From: Opitutaceae bacterium | GTDB taxonomy: Bacteria > Verrucomicrobiota > Verrucomicrobiia > Opitutales > Opitutaceae | Reading direction: 5' to 3' | Assembly: GCA_028284385.1 (NCBI GenBank) | Contig: JANQRT010000060.1 | Location: 186,001 to 250,000 of the forward strand | Length of the DNA stretch: 64,000 nucleotides | Part shown: piece by piece, positions 25,679-34,452 of the stretch | Layout of the letters: every line of letters starts with the position of its first letter | Position numbering within the stretch: the stretch's first letter is position 1 | Notes under the pieces: model-generated | What the model saw: the letters and a program-made list of their open reading frames with translations, nothing else | What the model was told of the DNA's origin: nothing | Databases searched by the model: none | Made by a program: the position numbers and the translations under genes

Positions 25679-27123
25679 CTTGCGAATGCTTTTTTGAGAA
25701 CATCACGATCATTCTTGTTTAATGCTCTTAGATTGATATTTGCATAGAGTTTATTGAGTGCTATCTCATATGGATTTTCAATTTCATTTTGCTTCTGCAT
25801 ATTGTATGCACTTCCCCACCATTCGATACCATTCTCTTTTGACAATCTGTATGCAAAATGGTTTGCTAGAGAACCTACGTGAACATTGTATTTCTTTGCA
25901 GTTTTCGTGACTGCTGTCTTTAACTTCTTGATATCACCTCCTGTGAGGGCTTCCACTTCATCTTCGATGAGTTGTAATCTATCTCTGAAGATTGTGTCTT
26001 TGGCGAATTCGTTTGCGATTTTTTCTTCTGCAGAATCATAACGAGATGGATCAATTGGGTGTTCTTCTAAATATTCAAAAGACTTCTTGGATAGATATTC
26101 TATTGCGTGTCTAATTTCATGCAATAGATCAAAGAGCCAAATTGAGTCTATCAGTTTTCGTTGTTTTAGAATGATGACTGGAACTCCGTCGATCCCCCAA
26201 ATCGCTCCATGCAGTTTTCCTATGTCATTGAGTGGAATAACAATACAGCCACAACTCCATACGTAATTTAAGACACTTTCAAATTTTACTCCACCGTATT
26301 CGTTTTCAAGTAGATCGTAGAGTTTATGTGGATCATTTACCAATGTCCTTCTTTCTGTATTAGTTGAAATATGTGCTACGATTCTCGACACATAGTTTAC
26401 ATACATGACATATGCACCAAATTCACTATGCGTTGAATTTGAGAAGAGTTTGAATCGGGCTGACCCCAGTGCTTTTGTTTCAGGAATAAATCCCGAGACA
26501 ATCATATCAAGTATAGTTTTGCATGAGTATGAATATATCCTGGCTGCTATTTCTATGAATGCTTTACAGGCAAAAATGAGATCATCTTGATTTGAACTAT
26601 TAAATCCAGTTATTATTTTTAATGGTAATAATTTTTCTTTCAGTGTTGTTGTCCCCCATTTTTTGTAGAATGCTTTTATGGCGGAGACTGTTTCTGTCTT
26701 AGATACTGAAAGACTGGTACAATTGATGTTAAGTTTTAATGCAGCAGCAACTGCTTTGAGTTTGCTAAAGCTTATATTCTTGTACTCAGATGCTTCCCAT
26801 CTCTGCACCTGTTGTTCCTTAACACCGAGTTTTTCGCCGAGTTCTTTTTGAGTTAGACCTTGGGAAATTCTAGCCTTAATTAACGCTATTGGTAATTCTT
26901 CTAAGGAGTCGCACTCGCTAAAATAGAATTGGGAATCGACTAGTTCTTCATACGCTTCGATTTCCGTACGAAGTTCTTCGAGTTGACTCTCAATTGCGTT
27001 GCGAAAAAGAGTCTCCTCGGCTTCTGTCGCCGCGACCTTTTCGGCATTGATGGATTCCAAGGCTGATTCGAAGTTCGTCAGTTGCGATTTGGAGATCCTA
27101 TACTGTCTTTCATTCGTGATCAT
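25675..27123 (-). CDS. XRE regulator fused to an ImmA/IrrE-type HExxH peptidase
   Basis: 482 residues. A helical N-terminus (about 1-75) precedes an XRE HTH at about 83-112 (ARISQGLTQKELGEKLGVKE). A C-terminal metallopeptidase has HEIRH at 335-339 and the downstream EEKIANEFA third ligand of the ImmA/IrrE (gluzincin-like) family. Such fusions sense damage or stress and cleave or release a repressor, switching on mobile or defence genes. ATG at 27123 is chosen because it overlaps the stop of the upstream gene (ATGA). It is probably the switch of the seven-gene operon. Confidence 0.85.
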   Translation of the reverse strand: MITNERQYRISKSQLTNFESALESINAEKVAATEAEETLFRNAIESQLEELRTEIEAYEELVDSQFYFSECDSLEELPIALIKARISQGLTQKELGEKLGVKEQQVQRWEASEYKNISFSKLKAVAAALKLNINCTSLSVSKTETVSAIKAFYKKWGTTTLKEKLLPLKIITGFNSSNQDDLIFACKAFIEIAARIYSYSCKTILDMIVSGFIPETKALGSARFKLFSNSTHSEFGAYVMYVNYVSRIVAHISTNTERRTLVNDPHKLYDLLENEYGGVKFESVLNYVWSCGCIVIPLNDIGKLHGAIWGIDGVPVIILKQRKLIDSIWLFDLLHEIRHAIEYLSKKSFEYLEEHPIDPSRYDSAEEKIANEFAKDTIFRDRLQLIEDEVEALTGGDIKKLKTAVTKTAKKYNVHVGSLANHFAYRLSKENGIEWWGSAYNMQKQNEIENPYEIALNKLYANINLRALNKNDRDVLKKAFAR

Positions 27124-27575
27124 AGCTGTACGGGGTTCAATTTGATAATTCCTTTTTGTCTTCCTGTTTGTTTGTCGACTTGGAAAAAATCGAAGAAACA
27201 CGTGAATGGACTGGATCTAGTTGCAGGGGAGCGACTCGGGAAAAATTCTCCGCGAAAAAGGGACTTCTGAAGTGCTCGGCTGTTGTCGAAATTGGAAAAT
27301 GCACTGTGCAGTTTTGAGAGATCCATCGTAGAGGTTTCGTAACAGGCGTCGTAGTCACCTGGGAACTCTTTATCCGTAACGAAACTTCCATCGAGGTAGA
27401 GGGTAGTGCAGCCGGCTTTTGCGAGGTGCCCAGTTGCGATTTTAAGACCTTCAAGAAGGCGTTTCCTGTGTTCGTTCCAACCAAACGTTGATTCTAGTTC
27501 ACTCCAACTCCCTATCGAGTGCACCCCTGGGGGGAGAAGACCATATTTGTCGAATTGAGGAACCATCTGTTCCAA
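27120..27575 (-). CDS. Nucleotidyltransferase-like protein (DUF6932-like), first gene of the radical-SAM operon
   Basis: 151 residues. The central stretch TTLYLDGSFVTDKEFPGDYD has the 'GS(F/W)........GDxD' pattern of minimal nucleotidyltransferases and DUF6932-type proteins (Gly-Ser, then an Asp-x-Asp pair; here GDYDAC). The C-terminus FFPSRSPATRSS is less typical. It is the promoter-proximal gene of the operon and ends with an ATGA overlap on the XRE/peptidase start. An AMPylation- or NTase-type antitoxin/toxin role is possible; the family call is by pattern. Confidence 0.55.
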   Translation of the reverse strand: MEQMVPQFDKYGLLPPGVHSIGSWSELESTFGWNEHRKRLLEGLKIATGHLAKAGCTTLYLDGSFVTDKEFPGDYDACYETSTMDLSKLHSAFSNFDNSRALQKSLFRGEFFPSRSPATRSSPFTCFFDFFQVDKQTGRQKGIIKLNPVQL

Positions 27576-27957
27576 TTAAGAACACAACATAAAAGTTGTG
27601 TCAATGAAAATCGGTTTATCCTAGGATCGCTTTTAGTGGCTTAGACTGATAAATTTGCGGTTTAACCCGATTGGAGCCGTCAGTAGAATAAATTTTTGAT
27701 GGAGGAATCTTAATGCAAAGCTTTTGGGACGAAGCGCCCTCCTTTTAGTGAATTCAGTCCTCCAGAATCAAATAGAATGGGTCGGCGAGCGACTTGATCG
27801 TCAGCTACGCTCACCGCTTTTTTCTCTCTGCGAGGTCCGCTGTCGCTCAAAAGCTTAATGTGCGATTCGCTTTACCAGAGAATTAGTTCGTATGGTGGTG
27901 GTCGAGTGCGGCTAAAGCCACAAACTGTGCAAAGACATTGTTTGAGAAGGTGAAGAA
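27576..27957. other. Gene-free stretch with a leader-like ORF and a terminator
   Basis: This holds the promoter region of the minus-strand operon. On the plus strand there is an 11-codon ORF at 27713-27748 (MQSFWDEAPSF) with a near-perfect GGAGGA six bases upstream, followed by a hairpin plus T-run at 27784-27823. The arrangement suggests a short transcript: a leader peptide or small RNA. Confidence 0.4.
27784..27823 (+). terminator. Rho-independent terminator-like hairpin
   Basis: GGCGAGCG (27784-27791) pairs with CGCTCACC (27808-27815), seven of eight positions. GC and then six T (27818-27823) follow. It sits about 35 bp after the 11-codon ORF and about 135 bp before the next plus-strand start, so it would end or attenuate a short upstream transcript. 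Confidence 0.5.
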
Positions 27958-28062
27958 ATGAAAGAGTTTAGTTATACTGTGCACTTAAATTTTATAAATC
28001 TTGGAATTGAAGCATGCAATGAGAAGGAAGCGAGAGCAAAACTTATATACTATCTTACCTAA
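27958..28062 (+). CDS. 34-residue micro-protein
   Basis: ATG at 27958 is preceded by GAAGGTG at good spacing. The product (core SYTVHLNFINLGIEACNEKE) has an N-terminal beta-like segment and a helix, ending nine bases before the next gene at 28072. Composition is protein-like, and the close spacing suggests co-translation with that gene. Function unknown. Confidence 0.45.
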   Translation: MKEFSYTVHLNFINLGIEACNEKEARAKLIYYLT

Positions 28063-28071
28063 TTTATTTGC

Positions 28072-28377
28072 ATGACAGAAAGGAAGCCGCCAAAGACTAT
28101 TGAAGCCGAGATTAATTTAGAGACTATGGAATTTATTAATTTTTCTCCGAAATATTTAGCAAAAGCGAAAGGGTTACAAAATTTGTTATTATACGCTCCA
28201 GATCAAGTAGACATAAACGAAAATAATATTTCAGATAGGTACGTGGGAATTGGAGGTCCGTATTACAGATATACAAAACACGAGGACGAATGCGTAATTA
28301 AGCGTACTAAAGTGAGAATCGATATTTCAACTCGACGATTGGTCTATCGGCTTGATTGTAGAGTGAGTAAATTATAG
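28072..28377 (+). CDS. Hypothetical 101-residue protein
   Basis: A small soluble protein, Lys/Asn-rich, with alternating strand-like segments at the C-terminus (CVIKRTKVRIDISTRRLVYR). No motif, signal or TM. It ends five bases before the convergent LuxR-type regulator gene. Not recognised. Confidence 0.45.
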   Translation: MTERKPPKTIEAEINLETMEFINFSPKYLAKAKGLQNLLLYAPDQVDINENNISDRYVGIGGPYYRYTKHEDECVIKRTKVRIDISTRRLVYRLDCRVSKL

Positions 28378-28382
28378 TTGAG

Positions 28383-29696
28383 TTAAGACTTTTGTTTTTT
28401 GATAACGTCCTCGATAGTACTTTGAACCTTTGGGTGTTTGTTATATGTGTAGAGTTTACGTCTTTTGTCTCTTGATTTGGAATCACCCAGACCCAGGGCT
28501 TTGTAGATTTTTCGTGTATGATATTTTAATGATTTGACAGATGTTAATTGCAAAATTTCTACTATGTGTTTGAACTCAAATTCAGAAGTTAAGAAAGCGA
28601 ATACCTCAAATTGTCTTTTTGTGAGATCTAATATTTCTTTTGGTAACTCAGTATAGCCTATTTCATGAAATCCAAGAGCGATCTGTCTTCTTTTGTAATG
28701 AATCCAAGCAAATATCATGAGAGTGTTTGTTGAGAAATCATATACCCTAAAGTCAGAAAGATAAGAGTATTTTGCGTCTATGGATACAGGTTTTTCAAAA
28801 TAAAGAAATCCATTAGTTATGCTCGCTTCAAGCGTTTGTTTTTCAGCTTTGATTATTTTGTCGGATAAACTTTTAGGTAGTTCTAATCTTTCGTTTTGGA
28901 ATTCAAATCGATATTGACGTTCAAAGAATTCAATTTGGCTTTGGTTTAGTATTGATTTGAACTTCATAGAAGGAAATTCAACCTCAACAAAGATTTTTTT
29001 ACCATGACTGAGAACTGAGAAACTGTCAGGGTGATGATACGGTTCGAGAAATTTATTGAATCTTTGCTTGCCTGAAAAATCTTTTCCAACTTTCAAAATT
29101 TCTGCGATTACGTCATTAGATTCATAAATATGTTCTCTACCAAAGACTCGTATATCTCGCCAGTTTATTGTTAAAACAATCATCCATTGATGTGTTCTAA
29201 ATATGCTAGCAGGAATTTTCAGGAAAATGACCGCAAGTTGGCTTTTGCAGCCAATGTCATTAAAAACGGTCTCTTGTATTGGAGTATTGGCAAGTAGGTC
29301 CGTGTCATCTGAGTCGCTTGAATCTTTTGTCTTCGCGATTGGGAAATTCTGTTTATGAAGTTTTTCAAATATCGGACTGGAATGAAGAGTCACTTCTAAC
29401 GAAGGTCTCAAATAAGAGTAATCTTTATCGCGCTCGGGAAAAACATACGCTTCTGGAACCTCTACACCTAATTCCTTTGTTTTGCGTCTGACTTTTACGT
29501 CTCGATCTGTCTTCTTATCTTTGGTGACATACGTAAGCGGCTTTGTGGAAACAAGATTCCATGCGGCGTAATCGCAGTTGCTGAACTCCACTACGAACTG
29601 CAAAAGTGTTATGATGAATTCGCTCTTGTCGCTAATCCCCAAGAGATGTTCCCCTAAGTGCCGACTTGCTTGAATGAGTTCTTTTGATGCTGTCAT
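28383..29696 (-). CDS. LuxR-type transcriptional regulator with GAF-like sensor domain
   Basis: 437 residues. The first 200 are GAF-like (helix, then LLQFVVEFSNCDYAAWNLVS); the middle 200 are of unknown fold. The C-terminal 60 (about 365-425) are a LuxR HTH: LTKRQFEVFAFLTSEFEFKH, then VKSLKYHTRKIYKALGLGD, matching 'LT.RE.EVL.......I...L..S..TVK.H...I..KL'. It faces the operon starting at 29873 across 176 bp that holds a palindrome and a repeated half-site, so it likely controls itself and that operon. No signal or TM; cytosolic. Confidence 0.7.
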   Translation of the reverse strand: MTASKELIQASRHLGEHLLGISDKSEFIITLLQFVVEFSNCDYAAWNLVSTKPLTYVTKDKKTDRDVKVRRKTKELGVEVPEAYVFPERDKDYSYLRPSLEVTLHSSPIFEKLHKQNFPIAKTKDSSDSDDTDLLANTPIQETVFNDIGCKSQLAVIFLKIPASIFRTHQWMIVLTINWRDIRVFGREHIYESNDVIAEILKVGKDFSGKQRFNKFLEPYHHPDSFSVLSHGKKIFVEVEFPSMKFKSILNQSQIEFFERQYRFEFQNERLELPKSLSDKIIKAEKQTLEASITNGFLYFEKPVSIDAKYSYLSDFRVYDFSTNTLMIFAWIHYKRRQIALGFHEIGYTELPKEILDLTKRQFEVFAFLTSEFEFKHIVEILQLTSVKSLKYHTRKIYKALGLGDSKSRDKRRKLYTYNKHPKVQSTIEDVIKKQKS

Positions 29697-29721
29697 GTTC
29701 GCATGTGAACTTGCTGGAAGC

Positions 29722-29739
29722 CTACTCCTTAGGGAGTAG
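29722..29739. promoter_or_regulatory. Perfect palindromic operator upstream of the LuxR-type gene
   Basis: CTACTCC/GGAGTAG arms (7 bp, perfect) flank TTAG, 25 bp upstream of the regulator ATG. The core CTCCTTAGGG recurs exactly at 29789-29798, 64 bp away (about six helical turns). Regulator binding is inferred. Confidence 0.55.
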
Positions 29740-29788
29740 ATTTCAACCTCGAATTCATGTAAAATAGAGTGAGAACTTCAAAATTTCG

Positions 29789-29798
29789 CTCCTTAGGG
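29789..29798. promoter_or_regulatory. Second copy of the operator core
   Basis: CTCCTTAGGG, identical to the core of the palindrome at 29722-29739, in the same orientation. It is nearer the divergent plus-strand operon (start 29873). It lacks the full palindromic arm, so it would be a weaker site. Confidence 0.45.
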
Positions 29799-29872
29799 TG
29801 TGAATTCGGGAAACATCTGAAAAATCGCCTTTCTCAAAACACCCGAGTGTCGCACATCCTAGACTAGAAGAC

Positions 29873-30691
29873 ATGAAATATATTATCCTACTTTACTTAA
29901 AATTGTGCTGGATAGTAACATTTGTTCCAGCATCGGCTTTCGCAAATTCAGAAAATGCTACAACAGAAGTAACAATCTTCATTATCAGCGATGATACTTC
30001 TCCGTCACTAGGATCTAAATTCGGAATTCAAAGCATTAATTCTGAAAATATTCTTTATGCTGTCGAGGCTGCGGTCAAATCTGGCAGAAATGTAAACTTA
30101 TGTTTTGCTACAATTGACGAAGATTGCCGAGAGCAGCCTATCGTTCAAGCACAGTTTAAGGCATTCACAGAAAATCCGCCCGTTGCCCCAAAATACAACG
30201 AGATTCTAGGGTTGAAGCGGAAGAAAATTGAATTGCAGAAATATACTGAGAAACGTGATCAGTATCTTGCAAAGATCAAACCGCATCTTCAGGAATGGAA
30301 TGAAACGGCTGAAAAGTTTTGGAGTGAAGCAATGACGCTTCAATCGCAAACATTAGAAAAGTTCGACCAAGAAGTAAAACGTAAAGGAAGACTGTATCCA
30401 AGAAGTGATATACAAGGATTACTTATTCGAACAATCGAATTTCGGAAAGAGCATTCATTCAGTCACCTCTGTATTTATATTTTGAACACTGATGGGAAAG
30501 ACGCTGTATCATACAGAAGAAAGCGAACAAAACCATTTCATGAAATCCCTGATTCAGACATTTTAATTTTCTCTGCTCCAAAGGGCAGTCCAGAAAAAGA
30601 GCCTCTCTTTGCTGGTATCAGTAATAAAGTACTTCGATCCAATGGTCTTTCAGAGGCTTTGGAAATAGCTTTTACGTATTCCAATAACTAA
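29873..30691 (+). CDS. Secreted protein with a vWA-like fold
   Basis: 272 residues. The signal peptide ends in ASAFA. The mature protein starts TEVTIFIISDDTSPSLGSKF, where DTSPS fits the DxSxS metal site of vWA domains. A central coiled coil (about 110-165) interrupts the fold, then ILNTDGKDAVS and DILIFSAPKG give later strands. The complete MIDAS triad is not certain. It is the first gene of an operon with a membrane protein, a helical protein, an AAA+ ATPase and a PLP-fold protein. An envelope-side subunit is inferred. Confidence 0.55.
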   Translation: MKYIILLYLKLCWIVTFVPASAFANSENATTEVTIFIISDDTSPSLGSKFGIQSINSENILYAVEAAVKSGRNVNLCFATIDEDCREQPIVQAQFKAFTENPPVAPKYNEILGLKRKKIELQKYTEKRDQYLAKIKPHLQEWNETAEKFWSEAMTLQSQTLEKFDQEVKRKGRLYPRSDIQGLLIRTIEFRKEHSFSHLCIYILNTDGKDAVSYRRKRTKPFHEIPDSDILIFSAPKGSPEKEPLFAGISNKVLRSNGLSEALEIAFTYSNN

Positions 30692-30707
30692 CGAACCATA
30701 CTGCATT

Positions 30708-31865
30708 ATGGCGACCGTGGATATTGAATATAATCGGTTAATGAGATCCGAAAAAGTTAGCGATTCTCCGTCTCCGAACTACCAAGTGTCAAAAGAATCA
30801 AGAGATCCTTTTCAGAATAATCTCTCATTGCTTGAATCACTAGTATCGCAAGCTCAAAATTTTTTAAGAAGTACGAAAATAGAGCGGGAGATTCGTAACG
30901 ATTTTGAACAGAACTCAAATCTTTATAGTGCTGAAGACATCGCTTATCGCTATCGCTGGAGTATCATCGCTCTATACACTATCATTCTCGGAATTGAATC
31001 TTTCTTTGGTACTGACAATAGCACAATTATTACTGAGAAGCTGTTGCTAACTTTCAATGTAACAAACTCTGCTTATGCTGTGGGATTGTTTCACTTCTTT
31101 GGGATCTTGCTGTATGGTGGACTACTCCTGACTGTTCTTATAGTTGCTAAGGTAGTGACTGACACGGGACCCATACTCAATGAACTGTCAGAACTTCAAG
31201 AGTTCCGCAGAAAGAGAATCATAACTGACGATGAATTCAAAATTGATTACCAATTCCTAAGAAGACAACTTTGGATCAAACGTATCCAAAAACTTAGCTA
31301 CATATTTGGCATGGCGTTGTTCTACATCGCAGTAACGTTTGCAACTTACATGATGGAAAGAGAGTTTGCAACAACAGTAAATACGGAACCGATTGACGCC
31401 CAATCAATTTTCTTTGGTTCTCAAAAGGATATTACTGTGACATCAGATAGAGAACAGGAAATCAATCTTCCGAGTACCTTTGCATATATGAGCATAGCTG
31501 TATTTAGTGTAATACTACATTTAATGGCAATTTTTCTTCCTCAACCGGTTTGGTCGAAATTAACGAGAGCAGGGTTCAATGCTGAAAAGCAAAGAGTAAA
31601 GCTTGATGGACTAGAACAGTCGCTCGGTAGTTTGTGCATGAAGATTATCGGGTTGTTTGTCCATGAGTCGAATGAAGACCAACAAAAAATGATGCTAGCA
31701 CTGGTCCCTAGATCGATTCGCTACGAAGCAAACAGGGTGAGAGGTGATTCTTTCTTTCCCATAAGCGTTGATCCATCGCCGACACATCCAGAAGAAGGAT
31801 CGGATTGGTCTGATGCTGCAACTGATCTAGAAGATCATTCAACAACCACTAACAATTTAGATTAA
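30708..31865 (+). CDS. Polytopic membrane protein of the vWA-like/AAA operon
   Basis: 385 residues with about four TM helices: 85-102, 135-155, 198-216 and 263-283. The loop contains LQEFRRKRIITDDEFKIDY, which resembles a SHOCT-like helical hairpin. The C-terminus (about 290-385) is cytosolic and helical with an acidic tail. It is 16 bp after the vWA-like gene and 1 bp before the next, so clearly an operon. Function unknown; probably the membrane anchor of the complex. Confidence 0.6.
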   Translation: MATVDIEYNRLMRSEKVSDSPSPNYQVSKESRDPFQNNLSLLESLVSQAQNFLRSTKIEREIRNDFEQNSNLYSAEDIAYRYRWSIIALYTIILGIESFFGTDNSTIITEKLLLTFNVTNSAYAVGLFHFFGILLYGGLLLTVLIVAKVVTDTGPILNELSELQEFRRKRIITDDEFKIDYQFLRRQLWIKRIQKLSYIFGMALFYIAVTFATYMMEREFATTVNTEPIDAQSIFFGSQKDITVTSDREQEINLPSTFAYMSIAVFSVILHLMAIFLPQPVWSKLTRAGFNAEKQRVKLDGLEQSLGSLCMKIIGLFVHESNEDQQKMMLALVPRSIRYEANRVRGDSFFPISVDPSPTHPEEGSDWSDAATDLEDHSTTTNNLD

Positions 31866-31866
31866 A

Positions 31867-32682
31867 ATGGGAGCATTAGAAATACCACTTATCGTTGTGG
31901 CAGTGGCGAAAGCTGTCAAAGCCACTGGGAAAGGTCTAAACCAGAACGCTATCAAGGTTGCGAACATGCTCAACCAAGGCGGGCAAAAGGTAGTTAAGAC
32001 CTCAAAAAAAATCTCTTCCCAAGTTTCGCAAACAATGGCGAAGATTCAAAAATCGCATACAACGCTTCATAAGCAAAATATTGATACGATAGTCACTAAA
32101 AAATCAGACTCAGTTAAACGAAAAATTCTTTCTGCGAAATCCAAGACTGAAATAGTCGGTTATCTGCTCGCAGAATCAAGTTTCGCGATTGATGACAAAG
32201 CGACATCTGAAATTAAAGTCACTGCAAAAAAATTGACCGAAGCTAAATCACTCCAAGATGCAAAGGAGATTGGAACCCAGATTACAAACACATTGGAAGA
32301 ATCAAATCAACGTGTACTTGTTCAATCACTAACTCACCATATTCAAAATTCACTTACGGAAGACTTAAAGATTCCCGAAGTTAGACTAAATGATAATGGT
32401 AATCAGATTATTGGAAGCAACGAAGCGAATGATCGCATCATTTTTGAAGTAAGACCATTGGAAATGGGTGAAGTGAGTGTGAACATTGGAGCAAGATACA
32501 AAGATGGAACATGTAAGAAGAAAATACGACAGCTTCAAAAGTCCCTATCCAGGCGAGGCGTTTCACTGGCGGTAGGTTCTCCGAGTGACAAAACAATGCC
32601 GCCTAAGCAAGTTTCAATAACGAATGCCAGAAACAATCTGGTACAAAAGATTGGATACCAAAATGACTCCCAAAAGCTTTAA
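31867..32682 (+). CDS. Hypothetical helical protein preceding the AAA+ ATPase
   Basis: 271 residues. A short hydrophobic start (LEIPLIVVAVAKAVKATGKG) is followed by a Lys/Ser-rich helical region (about 30-150) and a small alpha/beta C-terminus (EVSVNIGARYKDGTCKKKI). No signal peptide by clear criteria. Overlaps the AAA gene start by 20 bp. It may be a substrate or adaptor of the ATPase, inferred from position. Confidence 0.5.
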   Translation: MGALEIPLIVVAVAKAVKATGKGLNQNAIKVANMLNQGGQKVVKTSKKISSQVSQTMAKIQKSHTTLHKQNIDTIVTKKSDSVKRKILSAKSKTEIVGYLLAESSFAIDDKATSEIKVTAKKLTEAKSLQDAKEIGTQITNTLEESNQRVLVQSLTHHIQNSLTEDLKIPEVRLNDNGNQIIGSNEANDRIIFEVRPLEMGEVSVNIGARYKDGTCKKKIRQLQKSLSRRGVSLAVGSPSDKTMPPKQVSITNARNNLVQKIGYQNDSQKL

Positions 32683-34447
32683 CTCAGTCTTGACTGGTAG
32701 GTTTAAAGCCGGAAGCCACTGTGATTTATTCAATCGAATAAATCTTAACGAGTTAACAAAACACAATAACAAGCTTCGAACTTTGGAGCATGTCGTATGC
32801 GAGACATTTAAACGTGAGTTAGGCATGGATTGTATTCAGATTACACTTAATCGTGGTCTTCAGGTACTTACTCATGTTCTGGATTCAAAAGAAGCTGACA
32901 AGATTCTCAAACTGTTAAGGGACCTTGGTATTCAAAACACAATCTCCAATGGGAATCAAATATCTCGATACGAGAACATCCAAGTAATCTTTTCCAAATT
33001 TGTGGAAGCAGCAGAACAAGGAAAAGAAATTCCTCCTCTCTTGGTTATAGTTCGAGATTTTCAATACATCATACCTATTCTTGAACGAAGCGGCGCGAAT
33101 GAAGCAGTTGTTTCTATGCTTCAAACTGTAGAGCATCTCATCGCAAGTTATTCTTTTAGAAGCCAGAAGGTGTATTTTCTGTTTCAAGGGGATGACACTC
33201 TTGTTGACCCACAGATAACAAGAGCAATTCGGGTGTTTCATGCCTTACCACCAAATTTTGAAGAAAGAACAGAGTTAATTGATACATTCGACAAGACAAA
33301 GGCACACGCAGAGTTTAAGCTGGCGACAGGCATCACGAAAAAGCGATTTGCAAACCTTACTATGAACATGAGCAATCGTGCGGTGGAAGAGTTAGTATTC
33401 TCTTCGGCACGCTCAAAGGAACCGATCGCAGTCGTGGATATTGTCGAGAAAAAGATTGATGAAGTAAAGAGGCAGTCAGAGGGCGTGCTTACATTTGTGG
33501 ATACAAATCATGCGAAGAAAATCGAGATAGTAGGTCGTACTGCAAAAGCATCGGCAGAAGTACTTTATCAGCAGATTGAACAGCTTGCAGATGGAAACCC
33601 TTCAACGCAACTGTTCATTGTTTTGTGCGGACCTCCTGGTATCGGAAAAACAATGATGGTGAAATGTGGGGCTGCAAAGTATGGACTAAATCTTTTTGAG
33701 CATGGTTCCGCAAAAGATCCATTAGTTGGTGCAACTGCTCGCAAGGCGAAATTGGTCACTGAACTAATTCGGGCAAATCCCGGTATCTATCAAAAGGATG
33801 AAATTGATTTAAGTCTTCCCGGTGCGAACAGAAAGAGGGCAATGGGGAGTTTAGATGGCGGAGCAAGTGCAGAAGAAGCATCTGTATTGTATGACCTTTT
33901 GTCTGATGAAAAATATCGAGGACGCTTCATTTACATAGGATGCACGAATGTTGCAGAAGCTATTTCAGGGGCGTTTGGAGATAGAGCGTTGTTCATCCCA
34001 GTACTTCGTCCAAATGAAAGTGATCTATCGGAAATTATCACTTTCTTTGTCAGACGTATTGATCATGAACTGACATTAGATCCAACTGACTCAAAATTCA
34101 AAGAAGCGGTACATGTTTTTTTTGAAAAGGAAATTTCACCCCGCTCTATTATTAACAAGCTTCATCTTTCAAAGGTTCACTATGATGCGACCCGCTTAAC
34201 TGAAGACCTCATTTTGCGAACTGCACTAGATGCCAACGAAACATCAGAACAGTTTAAGGCAAGTGCATTGTATGCTGAACTAACCGCTTTGCTTGCAGCC
34301 GACACAAGAGCAACTTTCCCATGGAAAGATGATCCGAATTTTCCGTTTCACCCCAAGATAAGTTCCTTTGTGAATAATGATGGTTCCTTGAGAACGTCGG
34401 AAATCCAAGCAAAGATCAAAGAACTTTCGGTAGTAGCAAATGTATAG
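32663..34447 (+). CDS. AAA+ ATPase
   Basis: 594 residues. Walker A GPPGIGKT lies at 323-330, after a 320-residue N-terminal region that itself resembles an ATPase-like or adaptor domain (VIVRDFQYIIPILERS). RFIYIGCTNVAEAI is the sensor-1 strand with its Asn, and FGDRALFIPVLRP fits the arginine-finger/sensor-2 region of classical AAA proteins. A Walker B acidic pair is not obvious by eye. ATG 32663 avoids the overlap of the longer open frame with the previous gene. AAA+ enzymes remodel protein complexes; here the partner is likely one of the operon products. Confidence 0.7.
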   Translation: MTPKSFNSVLTGRFKAGSHCDLFNRINLNELTKHNNKLRTLEHVVCETFKRELGMDCIQITLNRGLQVLTHVLDSKEADKILKLLRDLGIQNTISNGNQISRYENIQVIFSKFVEAAEQGKEIPPLLVIVRDFQYIIPILERSGANEAVVSMLQTVEHLIASYSFRSQKVYFLFQGDDTLVDPQITRAIRVFHALPPNFEERTELIDTFDKTKAHAEFKLATGITKKRFANLTMNMSNRAVEELVFSSARSKEPIAVVDIVEKKIDEVKRQSEGVLTFVDTNHAKKIEIVGRTAKASAEVLYQQIEQLADGNPSTQLFIVLCGPPGIGKTMMVKCGAAKYGLNLFEHGSAKDPLVGATARKAKLVTELIRANPGIYQKDEIDLSLPGANRKRAMGSLDGGASAEEASVLYDLLSDEKYRGRFIYIGCTNVAEAISGAFGDRALFIPVLRPNESDLSEIITFFVRRIDHELTLDPTDSKFKEAVHVFFEKEISPRSIINKLHLSKVHYDATRLTEDLILRTALDANETSEQFKASALYAELTALLAADTRATFPWKDDPNFPFHPKISSFVNNDGSLRTSEIQAKIKELSVVANV

Positions 34448-34452
34448 CTAAG

